From: Sphingobacterium tabacisoli
GTDB taxonomy: Bacteria; Bacteroidota; Bacteroidia; Sphingobacteriales; Sphingobacteriaceae
DNA: 64,000 bases
Assembly: GCF_017908035.1 (NCBI RefSeq)
Contig: NZ_JAEQMU010000005.1
Coordinates: 1 to 64,000, forward strand
Direction: 5' to 3'
Below the pieces are notes generated by a model that was not told where the DNA came from, made no database searches, and saw only the letters and a list, made by a program, of their open reading frames with translations. Made by a program: the position numbers and the translations under genes. Positions 9,121-17,940 of the stretch are shown one piece after another. Within the stretch, counting starts at the first letter, position 1; each line of letters starts with the position of its first letter.

Positions 9121-9873
9121 TTAAAACTTAATTAAGGTTTTTAGATTCCAATCCTTTATCTCATCTATAGAGATTTTGTTCTCATAGATAGCCTTACCTA
9201 CTACACAGGATTCTAAGCCACCTAACTCGTTGAGATTTTCTAAATCTTTCATTGAAGATATTCCTCCCGAACCGATCAACTTGATAATCGGAGAGTGAGC
9301 TAATAACTTCTTGTACAAATCAATTCCGGCACCGCCCATCTTTCCATCTTTCGATATATCTGTACATAGGAAACGGAAGAAGCCTAACGCAAGACACTTG
9401 TCGATATATTCAATAAGTTTGATCGGCGAGCTTTCCAACCAACCTGAATACTTGATAACTTCATCCAACACATCGATAGCGATCACGATACGATTGGCAT
9501 ATTTAACGCGGCCCTCATTCAATTTGCTTAATTCCTCAAGAAAAGTAGGATTAGTAATCGCCTGAGTACCCACAATAACACGGAATACCCCCGCATCGAT
9601 AAGCTCCTTCACCTTTTCGATACTACGTACACCACCTCCATATTGCACCTTCATATCTGTACGGCGGACAATATCAAAAAGATATTCTTGGTTAGAGAAA
9701 TCTCCCTTAGCGCCATTCAGATCAATGATATGCACCATTTCCGTACCATTTGCATGGTATTTTTTGATCTGATCTTCTAAGGAAATATCATAGGTGGTCA
9801 CCTCGTCATAAGAGCCTTCTCTTAGGCGAACTACCTTCTTGTCTAAAACATCAATCGCTGGAATGATATACAT
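9121..9873 (-). CDS. hisA: Phosphoribosylformimino-AICAR-phosphate isomerase
   Basis: Amadori isomerase of step 4 in histidine synthesis (ProFAR to PRFAR). 250 residues, a (beta/alpha)8 barrel. Visible motifs are D8 in IIPAIDVLDKKVVRL, QYGGGVRS (78-84), D172 in CTDISKDG, and the C-terminal phosphate site GSGGISS. It sits between hisH and hisF in the operon. Confidence 0.97.
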   Translation of the reverse strand: MYIIPAIDVLDKKVVRLREGSYDEVTTYDISLEDQIKKYHANGTEMVHIIDLNGAKGDFSNQEYLFDIVRRTDMKVQYGGGVRSIEKVKELIDAGVFRVIVGTQAITNPTFLEELSKLNEGRVKYANRIVIAIDVLDEVIKYSGWLESSPIKLIEYIDKCLALGFFRFLCTDISKDGKMGGAGIDLYKKLLAHSPIIKLIGSGGISSMKDLENLNELGGLESCVVGKAIYENKISIDEIKDWNLKTLIKF

Positions 9874-9973
9874 AATAAAGTAAAAGTTAAAAAGTTTAAA
9901 ATTTAAAAGCCTATCCTTTCCCTCCTTACCTTATAGCGGGCCTTGAGTTACAAAAATAGTCTTTAATTTTTAT

Positions 9974-10564
9974 TTATATTTTAGTAAAATTTATTAACAA
10001 CTGTTCGCCATGCGTCCCCGACTTCTCTGGGTGGAACTGCACTCCATAAAAATTATCTTTTTGAATAGCTGCCGAATAATCTATACCATAGTTACAGGTT
10101 GCCCCGTTATAGACAGGACTGTGCTCAATAAAAAAAGAGTGCACAAAATAAAAATATGTATTTTCTGGAATATCCTTAAACAAAGGACAATCGGCTTCTG
10201 CCTTGACACTATTCCACCCCATATGTGGGACCTTAAGTGTTACTCTATTCTTAAAATGCAGGGTTTTTAAAGGAAAAACAGACAAAAGCTCGGCCTCTCC
10301 CTCTTCCGAATAAGAGGTCAACAATTGCATGCCTACACATATTCCCAGCACGGGTTTCTCTAATGCAAGAATGGTATCTACCAGCCCCGTCTCCCTCAAC
10401 TTATTCATCGCAGCCCCCGCGTGCCCAACTCCTGGAATTATAACACGATCAAACTGATCAAAGTCCTCTTTGCTATTAATCATACCATATCCGACTTGGA
10501 TACGGTTTAATGCTGCAGTTAATGAAAAAATATTTCCTGCACCGTAGTTAACTATACCAATCAT
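9974..10564 (-). CDS. hisH: Imidazole glycerol phosphate synthase, glutaminase subunit
   Basis: Class I glutamine amidotransferase that supplies ammonia to HisF. 196 residues, normal length. The catalytic triad is visible: Cys76 in LGICVGMQLL and His and Glu in QFHPEKSG near the C-terminus. The oxyanion motif PGVGHAG and the hallmark NYGAGN at the N-terminus are present. The 100-bp AT-rich spacer to hisA (9874-9973) is low complexity. Confidence 0.97.
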   Translation of the reverse strand: MIGIVNYGAGNIFSLTAALNRIQVGYGMINSKEDFDQFDRVIIPGVGHAGAAMNKLRETGLVDTILALEKPVLGICVGMQLLTSYSEEGEAELLSVFPLKTLHFKNRVTLKVPHMGWNSVKAEADCPLFKDIPENTYFYFVHSFFIEHSPVYNGATCNYGIDYSAAIQKDNFYGVQFHPEKSGTHGEQLLINFTKI

Positions 10565-10572
10565 ATTTATTC

Positions 10573-10643
10573 AGTAGTGAGTATGAAGTATTGCGTATTG
10601 GGATTATTCTCCGTACTCACTTCTCATTACTCAATTCTCATTA
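10573..10643. repeat. his-operon spacer repeat, copy 2, with inverted repeat
   Basis: 10573-10599 is the second copy of the 27-bp element at 8296-8322. The spacer also contains AGTGAGTA (10576-10583) with a downstream complement TACTCACT (in CCGTACTCACTTC near 10615), so it can fold. It lies between hisB and hisH. Confidence 0.55.
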
Positions 10644-11783
10644 CTACAAAACTCCCTTTGTACTTGGCAACTGCATATTTTCTGCGTCGCGTCGTACCGC
10701 CTTTTTAATGGATTTAGCGAAAGCTTTAAAGATAGCTTCAATCTTATGATGCTCATTATCGCCTTCGGCTTTGATATTTAAATTAGCTTTCGCTGCATCT
10801 GAAAATGACTTAAAGAAATGGAAAAACATCTCTGTAGGCATATCTCCGATCTTCTCCCGCTTAAATTCAGCATCCCATACAATCCAATTACGACCGCCAA
10901 AATCTAGAGCAACTTGGGCCAAACAGTCATCCATTGGCAAAGTATACGAATACCGCTCGATACCCCGTTTATCTCCGAGCACCTTCAAAAACACCTCGCC
11001 CAAAGCTATACCTGTATCTTCAATGGTATGGTGTTCGTCTATATGTAAATCCCCTTTTGCGTGCACCGTCAAGTCAATTGCACCATGCCGTGCAATCTGG
11101 TCTAGCATATGATCAAAAAACGGCAATCCCGTATGGATATCTGCCTTTCCCGAACCATCTAGATTTACTTTAATATAAATATCTGTTTCATTGGTCTTCC
11201 GATGATGCTCTTCGACCCTGGTATTCAGTTTCAAAAACTCATAAACAGCTTTCCAGTCAGAAGTTTCCAGTGCCACGCAATCGTCCGTAATCTCAACCTG
11301 TTCAGCCTTACCCAACTCATCATTATTACGCAACCAAATGGCCTTTGCACCCAGATTTTGCGCAAGTTTTACATCATTGACCCGATCACCTATAACAAAA
11401 GATTCACTAAGATTATATTTTGTCTGGTCAAAATATTCCGAAAGCATACCTATTCCCGGTTTACGGGTTGCCGCATTCTCATGAGGGAAAGTTTTATCGA
11501 TATGCTCTTTGCCAAAGACTACACCCTCTGCCTTAAAGGTATCTACAACAAAATTATGTACTGGCCAAAAATTCTCTTCGGGATGTGATGCTGTACCAAG
11601 ACCATCTTGGTTAGATACTAGAATCAATTCAAAATCGAGCTCCCGAGCGATACGTGGAAGATACTGCAAAGCACCAGGGTAAAACTTCAATTTCGTAAAT
11701 GAATCAATCTGTTCATCTTCGGGTTCAAGAATAAGCGTTCCGTCTCTATCAATAAATAGTACTCTCTTGATAATATCTTTCAT
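10644..11783 (-). CDS. hisB: Bifunctional histidinol-phosphatase / imidazoleglycerol-phosphate dehydratase
   Basis: Catalyses dehydration of imidazole glycerol phosphate and the later dephosphorylation of histidinol phosphate. The N-terminal HAD phosphatase (about 1-165) has FIDRDGTL (residues 10-17). The C-terminal IGPD domain (about 185-379) has FFDHMLDQIARHG and the two manganese motifs HIDEHHTIED and NEHHKIEA. The start taken is ATG 11783 (MKDIIKRVLF), 7 bp after hisC; an upstream in-frame ATG at 11819 would overlap hisC. 379 residues, as expected for the fused enzyme. Confidence 0.95.
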   Translation of the reverse strand: MKDIIKRVLFIDRDGTLILEPEDEQIDSFTKLKFYPGALQYLPRIARELDFELILVSNQDGLGTASHPEENFWPVHNFVVDTFKAEGVVFGKEHIDKTFPHENAATRKPGIGMLSEYFDQTKYNLSESFVIGDRVNDVKLAQNLGAKAIWLRNNDELGKAEQVEITDDCVALETSDWKAVYEFLKLNTRVEEHHRKTNETDIYIKVNLDGSGKADIHTGLPFFDHMLDQIARHGAIDLTVHAKGDLHIDEHHTIEDTGIALGEVFLKVLGDKRGIERYSYTLPMDDCLAQVALDFGGRNWIVWDAEFKREKIGDMPTEMFFHFFKSFSDAAKANLNIKAEGDNEHHKIEAIFKAFAKSIKKAVRRDAENMQLPSTKGVL

Positions 11784-11790
11784 GGTTAAT

Positions 11791-12843
11791 TTAGCTGTAA
11801 AATTGTTTAATGGCTTCAATCAGTTTCTTATTATCTTCGGTTGTCCCTATTGTAATACGTAGACAGCCCTCACATAACTCCACCTTTGAGCGGTCTCTTA
11901 CAATGATTCCTTGACTGACCAAAAAATTATACAGCTCACGGGGTTCTTCCAATCGGGCCAAGATAAAATTGGCGTCAGATGGCGTGATATGCGCAATCTG
12001 CGCTACAGTAAGAAGCTCCTGCACGAGCAATTCCCGTTCGGCAACTGTTTGCTGGATCCAACTATTGACTGTCTCTACGTTCTCCAACGCTTGCAATACC
12101 AAGTCCTGAGTCGCCTGATTAATATTATAAGGAGGTTTGATCTTATTGAAAACCCGGATAATTTCTTTACTGGCAAATGCCATCCCTAACCGCAAAGCGG
12201 CTAATCCCCAAGCTTTGGATAACGTCTGAAGAATAACCAAGTTAGGATATTCGGCCAGTTCCTGTGTAAATGAGCGTTGTTTGGAAAAATTAATGTAAGC
12301 TTCGTCGATGACAACCAATCCTTTGAAATGTGTCAGAATCGTCTCTATATCTTTACGGTTTATACTATTCCCTGTAGGATTATTGGGCGAACAGATGAAA
12401 ATCATCTTAGTATGCATATCTAATGCCTCGGCAATACCGTCTAAGTCCAATTGATAGTCTGCCGTCAGATTGACTTTACGAATCTGTACATCGTTGATAT
12501 TCGCGGACACTTCGTACATACCGTAGGTAGGTGGCACCAAAACCACATTATCTACCCCAGGCTTACAAAAGGCACGGTACAAAATATCGATGGCTTCGTC
12601 ACTTCCGTTGCCTAAAAAAATATGATCTGCTGGCACACCTTTTATTTTGGCCAGCTTTTCTTTCACTTGATGTTGTAGCGGATCTGGATAACGGTTGTAA
12701 TGATGATCCAATGGCGAACCAAAAGCATTTTCATTAGCATCTAATAATACAGACGCTTCTCCTTTAAATTCATCTCTTGCGGAGGAATAAGGGACTAGTT
12801 TTTTGATATTGTCCCTTAGTAGGTTATCTAAGTTGAAAGACAT
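11791..12843 (-). CDS. hisC: Histidinol-phosphate aminotransferase
   Basis: PLP enzyme that transaminates imidazole acetol phosphate with glutamate. 350 residues, fold type I. Motifs: LDANENAFGSP near residue 34, SPNNPTGN (152-159), VIDEAYINF, and the PLP lysine K210 in TLSKAWGLAALRLG. It is the first his gene visible in the transcription unit; hisG and hisD, which often precede it in Bacteroidota, are not in this window. Confidence 0.95.
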   Translation of the reverse strand: MSFNLDNLLRDNIKKLVPYSSARDEFKGEASVLLDANENAFGSPLDHHYNRYPDPLQHQVKEKLAKIKGVPADHIFLGNGSDEAIDILYRAFCKPGVDNVVLVPPTYGMYEVSANINDVQIRKVNLTADYQLDLDGIAEALDMHTKMIFICSPNNPTGNSINRKDIETILTHFKGLVVIDEAYINFSKQRSFTQELAEYPNLVILQTLSKAWGLAALRLGMAFASKEIIRVFNKIKPPYNINQATQDLVLQALENVETVNSWIQQTVAERELLVQELLTVAQIAHITPSDANFILARLEEPRELYNFLVSQGIIVRDRSKVELCEGCLRITIGTTEDNKKLIEAIKQFYS

Positions 12844-12897
12844 ATTTTTTGTCCATTAAAATTGAGGTGTAAAGATGGTTAAAAATTTAGAGAATCA

Positions 12898-13809
12898 CTA
12901 AACTTTATACCAATTACCCTCAAAAGAAAGGATACTTTCATCAAACACCTCTTTTGCCTCTTCCAACAAGGGAGTCAAATCCTTATAACGTGCTGAATAA
13001 TGCCCCATTAGAAGTCGTTTCACACCTGCTTGTACAGCCACTTGCGCCGCTTCCAGACTCGTACTATGAAATGTCTCTACCGCTCTTTCCAAAAGACTAT
13101 GATCGAAGGTCGTCTCATGGTACAACAGATTTACCCCTTCTATGGCCTCCATATAGCCCGCAAAAGCACGCGTATCCGAGCAATACGCATAGCTTCTAGA
13201 AGCTGGGGCAGGCTTAGTCAACTCTGCTGCCCGGTATACAGTACCATCCAAATCCGTACAATCGACGCCTTTCTTAAGCTGCTGAAAAAAGACTGTCGGA
13301 ATATTCTTCCCCACTATTTTCTCAGGGATCAAAGAAGCCGCTCGAGTCCCTTCGTCAAAACGGAAGCCCGTGGTAGGAACCCGATGCAGTAGTGGAAACG
13401 ACCTCACCGTTAACATATGTGACTTCATAATCACCTCCTCCACTTCGGGATTGGTAGCATGAAACACCAGATTATAGCGCAGTGTAGTATCCGAGTGTTT
13501 AAATTGCAACTGGAGAATATCTAAAAGCGGAGCTGGTCCATGCAGATGCAACTCCGACTTACGTCCAGTCAGATTCATGGAAGACAGCAAGCCCACCAAT
13601 CCTAAATAGTGGTCTCCATGTAAGTGACTTATAAATATCCGGGATATTTTATTACTCTTAATTCCATAACGATGCATTTGCATCTGCGTCCCTTCACCAC
13701 AATCAATTAGAAATAGCTGTTCGTTAAAATTCAGAACCTGTGCCGTAGGGTGGCGCTCGTATATAGGAGTAGCAGAACTGTTCCCTAGAACTAAGACTTC
13801 AAATCGCAT
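12898..13809 (-). CDS. rnz: Ribonuclease Z (tRNA 3'-processing endonuclease)
   Basis: Metallo-beta-lactamase-fold endonuclease that cuts tRNA precursors after the discriminator base. 303 residues, the short bacterial form. Motifs: N-terminal FEVLVLGNSSATPIYERHPTA reading into the fold, zinc motif HLHGDH at 62-67, LYHETTFDH and the C-terminal MGHYSARY. It starts 3 bp after the stop of the STAS gene, so the two are probably cotranscribed. Confidence 0.93.
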   Translation of the reverse strand: MRFEVLVLGNSSATPIYERHPTAQVLNFNEQLFLIDCGEGTQMQMHRYGIKSNKISRIFISHLHGDHYLGLVGLLSSMNLTGRKSELHLHGPAPLLDILQLQFKHSDTTLRYNLVFHATNPEVEEVIMKSHMLTVRSFPLLHRVPTTGFRFDEGTRAASLIPEKIVGKNIPTVFFQQLKKGVDCTDLDGTVYRAAELTKPAPASRSYAYCSDTRAFAGYMEAIEGVNLLYHETTFDHSLLERAVETFHSTSLEAAQVAVQAGVKRLLMGHYSARYKDLTPLLEEAKEVFDESILSFEGNWYKV

Positions 13810-13812
13810 TCG

Positions 13813-14187
13813 TTATTTACCTCCTATCAAGTCACGCTGAATCTCATTTCCGAAGATAAGATCCTCAGCTTCACTTAGGTTTTTGACAATAGTAAAAAAG
13901 GCATCAAGATGCGCAACTTTCAAGATCTGCCTTACAGCAGGCGTCAACCCAGTAATGATAAACATTCCATCAGCCCCTTGGCACAATCGATCAGCCAACA
14001 GTCCCATACGCACGCCCTCTTCACAGATATCCTGAACCTGCGACAGGTCCAGCACGATATTACGCTGTCCCGACGTGTTACGAAGCATAAATTCTCCCTT
14101 TAGAAATGCTGCCGCAGCTGCATCTAAATTTGAAATAAGTGGTTCAATAACAACATATCGCTCGTGCTTATCAATAGTATAACGCAT
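13813..14187 (-). CDS. STAS-domain (anti-sigma factor antagonist-like) protein
   Basis: 124 residues, a single STAS domain. The predicted phospho-site loop reads DICEEGVRMG (53-62), where SpoIIAA-type antagonists have D-S-S-G; the phosphorylatable serine position is occupied by glutamate (E56/E57). Either the protein is constitutively in a phosphorylated-like state or it acts without phosphorylation. No anti-sigma kinase gene is adjacent. It is cotranscribed with rnz (3-bp gap) and near purC. Confidence 0.8.
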   Translation of the reverse strand: MRYTIDKHERYVVIEPLISNLDAAAAAFLKGEFMLRNTSGQRNIVLDLSQVQDICEEGVRMGLLADRLCQGADGMFIITGLTPAVRQILKVAHLDAFFTIVKNLSEAEDLIFGNEIQRDLIGGK

Positions 14188-14200
14188 ATCTTTATTTTCT

Positions 14201-15145
14201 TTATAATTTCTCTAACGCTGCATTCACATTGCGTTCGACGCGCGCCAAAACATCTTCCTCGGCAGCGTACTCAAAGCGTTCCCCCGTAATATACTCATAA
14301 AGTTCGACATATCGCGCAGCTATCGATTCCACGATTTCATCGGTCATTTCAGGAACCTGCTGTCCTTCTTTACCCTGAAAACCGTTTTCGATCAACCATT
14401 GTCTCACAAACTCCTTAGAAAGTTGCTTTTGAGGTTCCGACGCCGCTTGACGTTCTTCATATCCCTCAACATAAAAGTAACGGGAAGAATCTGGTGTATG
14501 AATTTCGTCTATTAGATAGATTATCCCGTCTTTCTTTCCAAATTCGTACTTTGTATCCGCCAAGATAAGTCCTCTTTCCTGAGCTATCTCTACTCCACGT
14601 TGATACAAGGCATGTGCATATTTTTCCAATTGCTCGTAGTCTTCCACACTTACGATCCCCTGCTTCAAGATTTCCGCTTTGGAAATATCCATATCATGCC
14701 CCACTGCAGCTTTAGTAGTTGGTGTAATAATAGGCTTCGGCAACTTATCATTCTCCTTTAGTCCTTCTGGAAGTACCTCTCCACAAAGCTCACGTCCTCC
14801 TTCACGGTATGTACGCCAAGCATGCCCAGAAAGATATCCACGGATTACCATCTCTACCTTAAACGGCTCACACATCTGTCCGATGGTCACCGAAGGATCA
14901 GGAACAGTAATCACCCAATTAGGCAAAATATCAGCTGTTGCTTTCAAAAACTTAGCAGCAATCTGATTTAAGACCTGTCCTTTAAAAGGAATAGCCCGAG
15001 GAAGTACCACGTCAAATGCAGAAATGCGGTCAGATGCTACCATTACTAAATATTTACTATCTATGGTATAGACATCCCTCACCTTACCCCTGTAAAAAGA
15101 GGTCTGTTTATTAAAATTAAAATGGGTTTCTTTTATTGCACTCAT
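14201..15145 (-). CDS. purC: Phosphoribosylaminoimidazole-succinocarboxamide synthase
   Basis: SAICAR synthase of de novo purine synthesis: joins CAIR and aspartate using ATP. 314 residues, the longer form seen in Bacteroidota and eukaryotes. Motifs: YRGKVRDVY (nucleotide loop), ASDRISAFDVVLP, MVIRGYLSGHAW and LADTKYEFG, LIDEIHTPDSSRY. Thirteen bases upstream of the STAS gene on the same strand. Confidence 0.96.
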   Translation of the reverse strand: MSAIKETHFNFNKQTSFYRGKVRDVYTIDSKYLVMVASDRISAFDVVLPRAIPFKGQVLNQIAAKFLKATADILPNWVITVPDPSVTIGQMCEPFKVEMVIRGYLSGHAWRTYREGGRELCGEVLPEGLKENDKLPKPIITPTTKAAVGHDMDISKAEILKQGIVSVEDYEQLEKYAHALYQRGVEIAQERGLILADTKYEFGKKDGIIYLIDEIHTPDSSRYFYVEGYEERQAASEPQKQLSKEFVRQWLIENGFQGKEGQQVPEMTDEIVESIAARYVELYEYITGERFEYAAEEDVLARVERNVNAALEKL

Positions 15146-15176
15146 CGTATTAAATCGCCCTGTTATTTATATAGTA

Positions 15177-16160
15177 TTAATTATTTGCTTTCAAATCCCC
15201 GTAGGCTTCCAAAATACGCTTCACCAATTTATGCCGAACCACATCACTACCCGTCAGGTATACGATGTCGATCCCACTGATGTTGTCTAATAGTTTAATC
15301 GCAGTAGCTAGTCCTGACTGAGACTTTTTAGGAAGATCTATTTGGGTAAGATCACCAGTAACGATAAATTTGGCTGTCGGTCCCATACGGGTTAAGAACA
15401 TCTTAAGCTGCATATCAGTAGCATTCTGTGCCTCGTCCAAAATCACAAAACAGTTATCCAACGTACGTCCACGCATGAAAGCTAGGGGAGCCACTTCTAT
15501 TGTTCTGTTTTCCAAATATCCTTTCAACTTCTCTACAGGAATCATATCATCCAACGCATCATAAAGTGGTCTCAAATAAGGATCCACTTTCTCCTTTAGA
15601 TCTCCCGGTAAAAATCCTAAGTTCTCTCCTGCCTCTACAGCAGGTCGAGTTAAGATAATTCGTTTAATTTCCTTATTACGCAATGCCCGAACAGCCAATG
15701 CTACAGCAGTATAGGTTTTGCCTGTACCGGCTGGCCCTACTGCAAACAGGATGTCATTCTTATTGATGCTATCCACCATCTTACGCTGGTTCGGTGTACG
15801 CGCACGAACAATCAAACCATTAGGCCCATAAACAATAGGCTCCCCCTTGAGTCCTGCCTGTGGGCCATCCTCCGGCTTATCTTTGTCGGCCGAGCGTTGC
15901 TCACTGGGAGGAATCCCAAGTAATTCTTCCAACTCCAAACCACCCAACGCATTGTATTTGATGACGTGATCCGTAATGGCCGAAAAAACAGATTCAAACA
16001 AGCGTTGCTCCACTTCCTCTCCCAACACTTTAAGCTCTGTCCCCCTTGCAATCAAACGTATTTTAGGAAATCTATTTTTGATAGATTCAAAATTCTCATT
16101 TTGAGCTCCCCATAGAGAGACCAAATTAACATTGTCCAAATTGATGATTAATTCGCTCAA
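15177..16160 (-). CDS. PhoH-family ATPase
   Basis: 327 residues. N-terminal KH-like region, then the P-loop GPAGTGKT (142-149) and Walker B VILDEAQNAT, with TGDLTQIDLP near the C-terminal third, as in PhoH/YbeZ. In other bacteria it works with YbeY in RNA metabolism; the role here is inferred. The start is TTG (16160), as no ATG or GTG lies just upstream in frame and the family N-terminus (INLDNVNLV) begins there. It heads the purC-STAS-rnz group. Confidence 0.9.
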   Translation of the reverse strand: MSELIINLDNVNLVSLWGAQNENFESIKNRFPKIRLIARGTELKVLGEEVEQRLFESVFSAITDHVIKYNALGGLELEELLGIPPSEQRSADKDKPEDGPQAGLKGEPIVYGPNGLIVRARTPNQRKMVDSINKNDILFAVGPAGTGKTYTAVALAVRALRNKEIKRIILTRPAVEAGENLGFLPGDLKEKVDPYLRPLYDALDDMIPVEKLKGYLENRTIEVAPLAFMRGRTLDNCFVILDEAQNATDMQLKMFLTRMGPTAKFIVTGDLTQIDLPKKSQSGLATAIKLLDNISGIDIVYLTGSDVVRHKLVKRILEAYGDLKANN

Positions 16161-16545
16161 ATTATTATGGTTTTTAGTTTAAAATGTAACATATACCATG
16201 ACCCGCTTCTTTAAATTTATCACACCGAATATTATTCGTGTCTATTTTATTCTCAAGGGTATAACTACCACATCACAGTCAAGGGCCCGTAGCTTATCCA
16301 ACATGGATATTTCCGCAGATAAATATAGATAAGATTTTCAATTTGTATAATGCAAAAACATTCTTATCTAAGCAAATTATATTCAAAAATACAAACTAAT
16401 ATTTTCACATGTATCGAATGTGAAAAATATTCATTATTTTAAATGCGAAAGGCCTTTATGAACACTAGTTTTACTAACTTTGTCTTTACTTTTTTCAAAA
16501 AAACAATAGTTTCAGGGCACGTTTTTAGGACAACGGGCTGTTAAT
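16161..16545. other. Divergent intergenic region with promoters
   Basis: 385 bp, AT-rich, between the minus-strand phoH and the plus-strand SAM hydroxide adenosyltransferase, so promoters for both must lie here. The plus-strand element is at 16475-16482. For phoH only a weak candidate was seen (minus-strand TATTTTTG at 16391-16384). No gene or RNA recognised. Confidence 0.6.
16475..16482 (+). promoter_or_regulatory. Bacteroidota-type -7 element (TAACTTTG)
   Basis: TAACTTTG matches TAnnTTTG. A weak TTTA-type -33 element is about 16 bp upstream (16455-16458). A start of transcription near 16489 would give a leader of about 57 nt before the ATG at 16546. Confidence 0.5.
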
Positions 16546-17328
16546 ATGGGAGTAATAACATTAACAACAGATTTAGGTTACCGCGATTTTTATCAGGCGG
16601 CATTGAAAGGGAGCATAATATCATTGTTGCCCAATGTGCGTTTAATAGATATCACACATGAGATTCCCTCTTTCAACATACAGCACGCCGCTTTTATCCT
16701 TCAGAACGCATATCATTATTTTCCAAAAGAGACTGTCCACCTCATTGGTATCGATACCGTCTTTCAAGAAAACTGCCGCTATATCGCGATGAAGTTTGAC
16801 GGGCACTACTTCGTTGGCGCCGACAATGGTATATTTAGCATCATCTTAGGTGAAAAAAAAGCAGAACAGCTCTTCGAAATTGAGATGATGCAAGACCTTC
16901 GGTTTTTGCACTTTCCCTTGGCCGACATTCTCGTAAAAGCAACCTGCCATATCGCTGAGGGAAACCCTATTGAAGACTTGGGCTCACCAATAGATACACC
17001 ACTACAAAAAGTAACCTTACTGCCGATCATAGAGAACAGCTTTATCAAAGGACATGTTTCCTATATCGACTCCTTTGGAAACGTCATCTCCAATATCAGC
17101 AAAGACCTCTTTAATCAAGTACAAAAAGGAAGAAACTTCATCCTACACTTCAAACGGAACGAAACGATCAATAAAATGAGCTGGCATTACAATGAGGTTT
17201 CTGAAGGTGAAAAACTATGCCTGTTTGGCATATCCGATTATCTCGAAATTGCTATTAATAAAGGACACGCCAGCAATTTACTTGGCTTATACGCGGATGA
17301 AACCATAATGGTCGAATTTTTGGACTGA
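16546..17328 (+). CDS. SAM hydroxide adenosyltransferase (DUF62, chlorinase/fluorinase-like fold)
   Basis: 260 residues of the DUF62 family, which cleaves S-adenosylmethionine with water-derived hydroxide to adenosine and methionine. Motifs: LTTDLGYRDFYQAALKG near the N-terminus (family D..D/G), DITHEIPSFNIQHAAF, HLIGIDTVF, GADNGIFS and DSFGNVISNIS in the C-terminal beta-barrel. It lacks evidence for halogenase activity and the hydrolase reaction is the family norm. Followed 15 bp later by a membrane-anchored coiled-coil protein. Confidence 0.85.
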   Translation: MGVITLTTDLGYRDFYQAALKGSIISLLPNVRLIDITHEIPSFNIQHAAFILQNAYHYFPKETVHLIGIDTVFQENCRYIAMKFDGHYFVGADNGIFSIILGEKKAEQLFEIEMMQDLRFLHFPLADILVKATCHIAEGNPIEDLGSPIDTPLQKVTLLPIIENSFIKGHVSYIDSFGNVISNISKDLFNQVQKGRNFILHFKRNETINKMSWHYNEVSEGEKLCLFGISDYLEIAINKGHASNLLGLYADETIMVEFLD

Positions 17329-17343
17329 GATAAATCATAACTC

Positions 17344-17874
17344 ATGAAATACACGCTGCTAATATACTTCCTACTATATAGCTTAGCGCTTATAGCATCA
17401 CCAACAGACTCTATCTCATTTGAGGCACAACGAAAGCGAGTCAATGAACTGCTCGACCAGCGAAGTAAGCGCTTTGGTGACTACACCCAATCCTTAGAGC
17501 AGAAGACAGGCGTCTTTGGTTTATTCAAAACCAAAAATGACATGCAGAAGTCAATCGACATTTTAAAATCTGTAGTCATCAACGACAACGCGATATTCCT
17601 CGAAACACGAAAACTCCTCAACCTAAAAGATAGCGAAGCTGCGCATTTTCAAACACTCGCTAAAGAATACGATCAGCAAATAACTGCCTTCATGAAGACG
17701 ATATCCAAATTGCAGGCTGAAAACGAACTTTTAAGGCAGAATATCAAAACCCTGGAGGAAGAAGACCATCAAGACAACAAATACCAATTTATCGTGTTTG
17801 TAATTCTCCTCCTAGGAGGGGTTCTATTTTTCGTATACAACCGTCGTAAAACACAAAATGTGACGAAAGTTTGA
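17344..17874 (+). CDS. Membrane-anchored coiled-coil protein of unknown function
   Basis: 176 residues, family not recognised. Signal peptide-like start (about 1-19), charged helical body with a likely coiled coil at 105-142 (KLQAENELLRQNIKTLEEE), and one C-terminal transmembrane segment at 148-166 followed by RRK. The topology suggests a periplasmic domain with a C-terminal inner-membrane anchor. Probably cotranscribed with the upstream gene. Confidence 0.7.
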   Translation: MKYTLLIYFLLYSLALIASPTDSISFEAQRKRVNELLDQRSKRFGDYTQSLEQKTGVFGLFKTKNDMQKSIDILKSVVINDNAIFLETRKLLNLKDSEAAHFQTLAKEYDQQITAFMKTISKLQAENELLRQNIKTLEEEDHQDNKYQFIVFVILLLGGVLFFVYNRRKTQNVTKV

Positions 17875-17940
17875 TAAGGCGACTACTTTATATCATTACA
17901 TTTGTCAGTTGGAACAAAAAAGCTTATAAGATAATAAACA

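Noticed and set aside
9874..9973. Low-complexity AT-rich spacer resembling 45002-45060
   Set aside because: Poly-A/T-rich sequences of this type are common in AT-biased intergenic DNA; no specific element can be defined.
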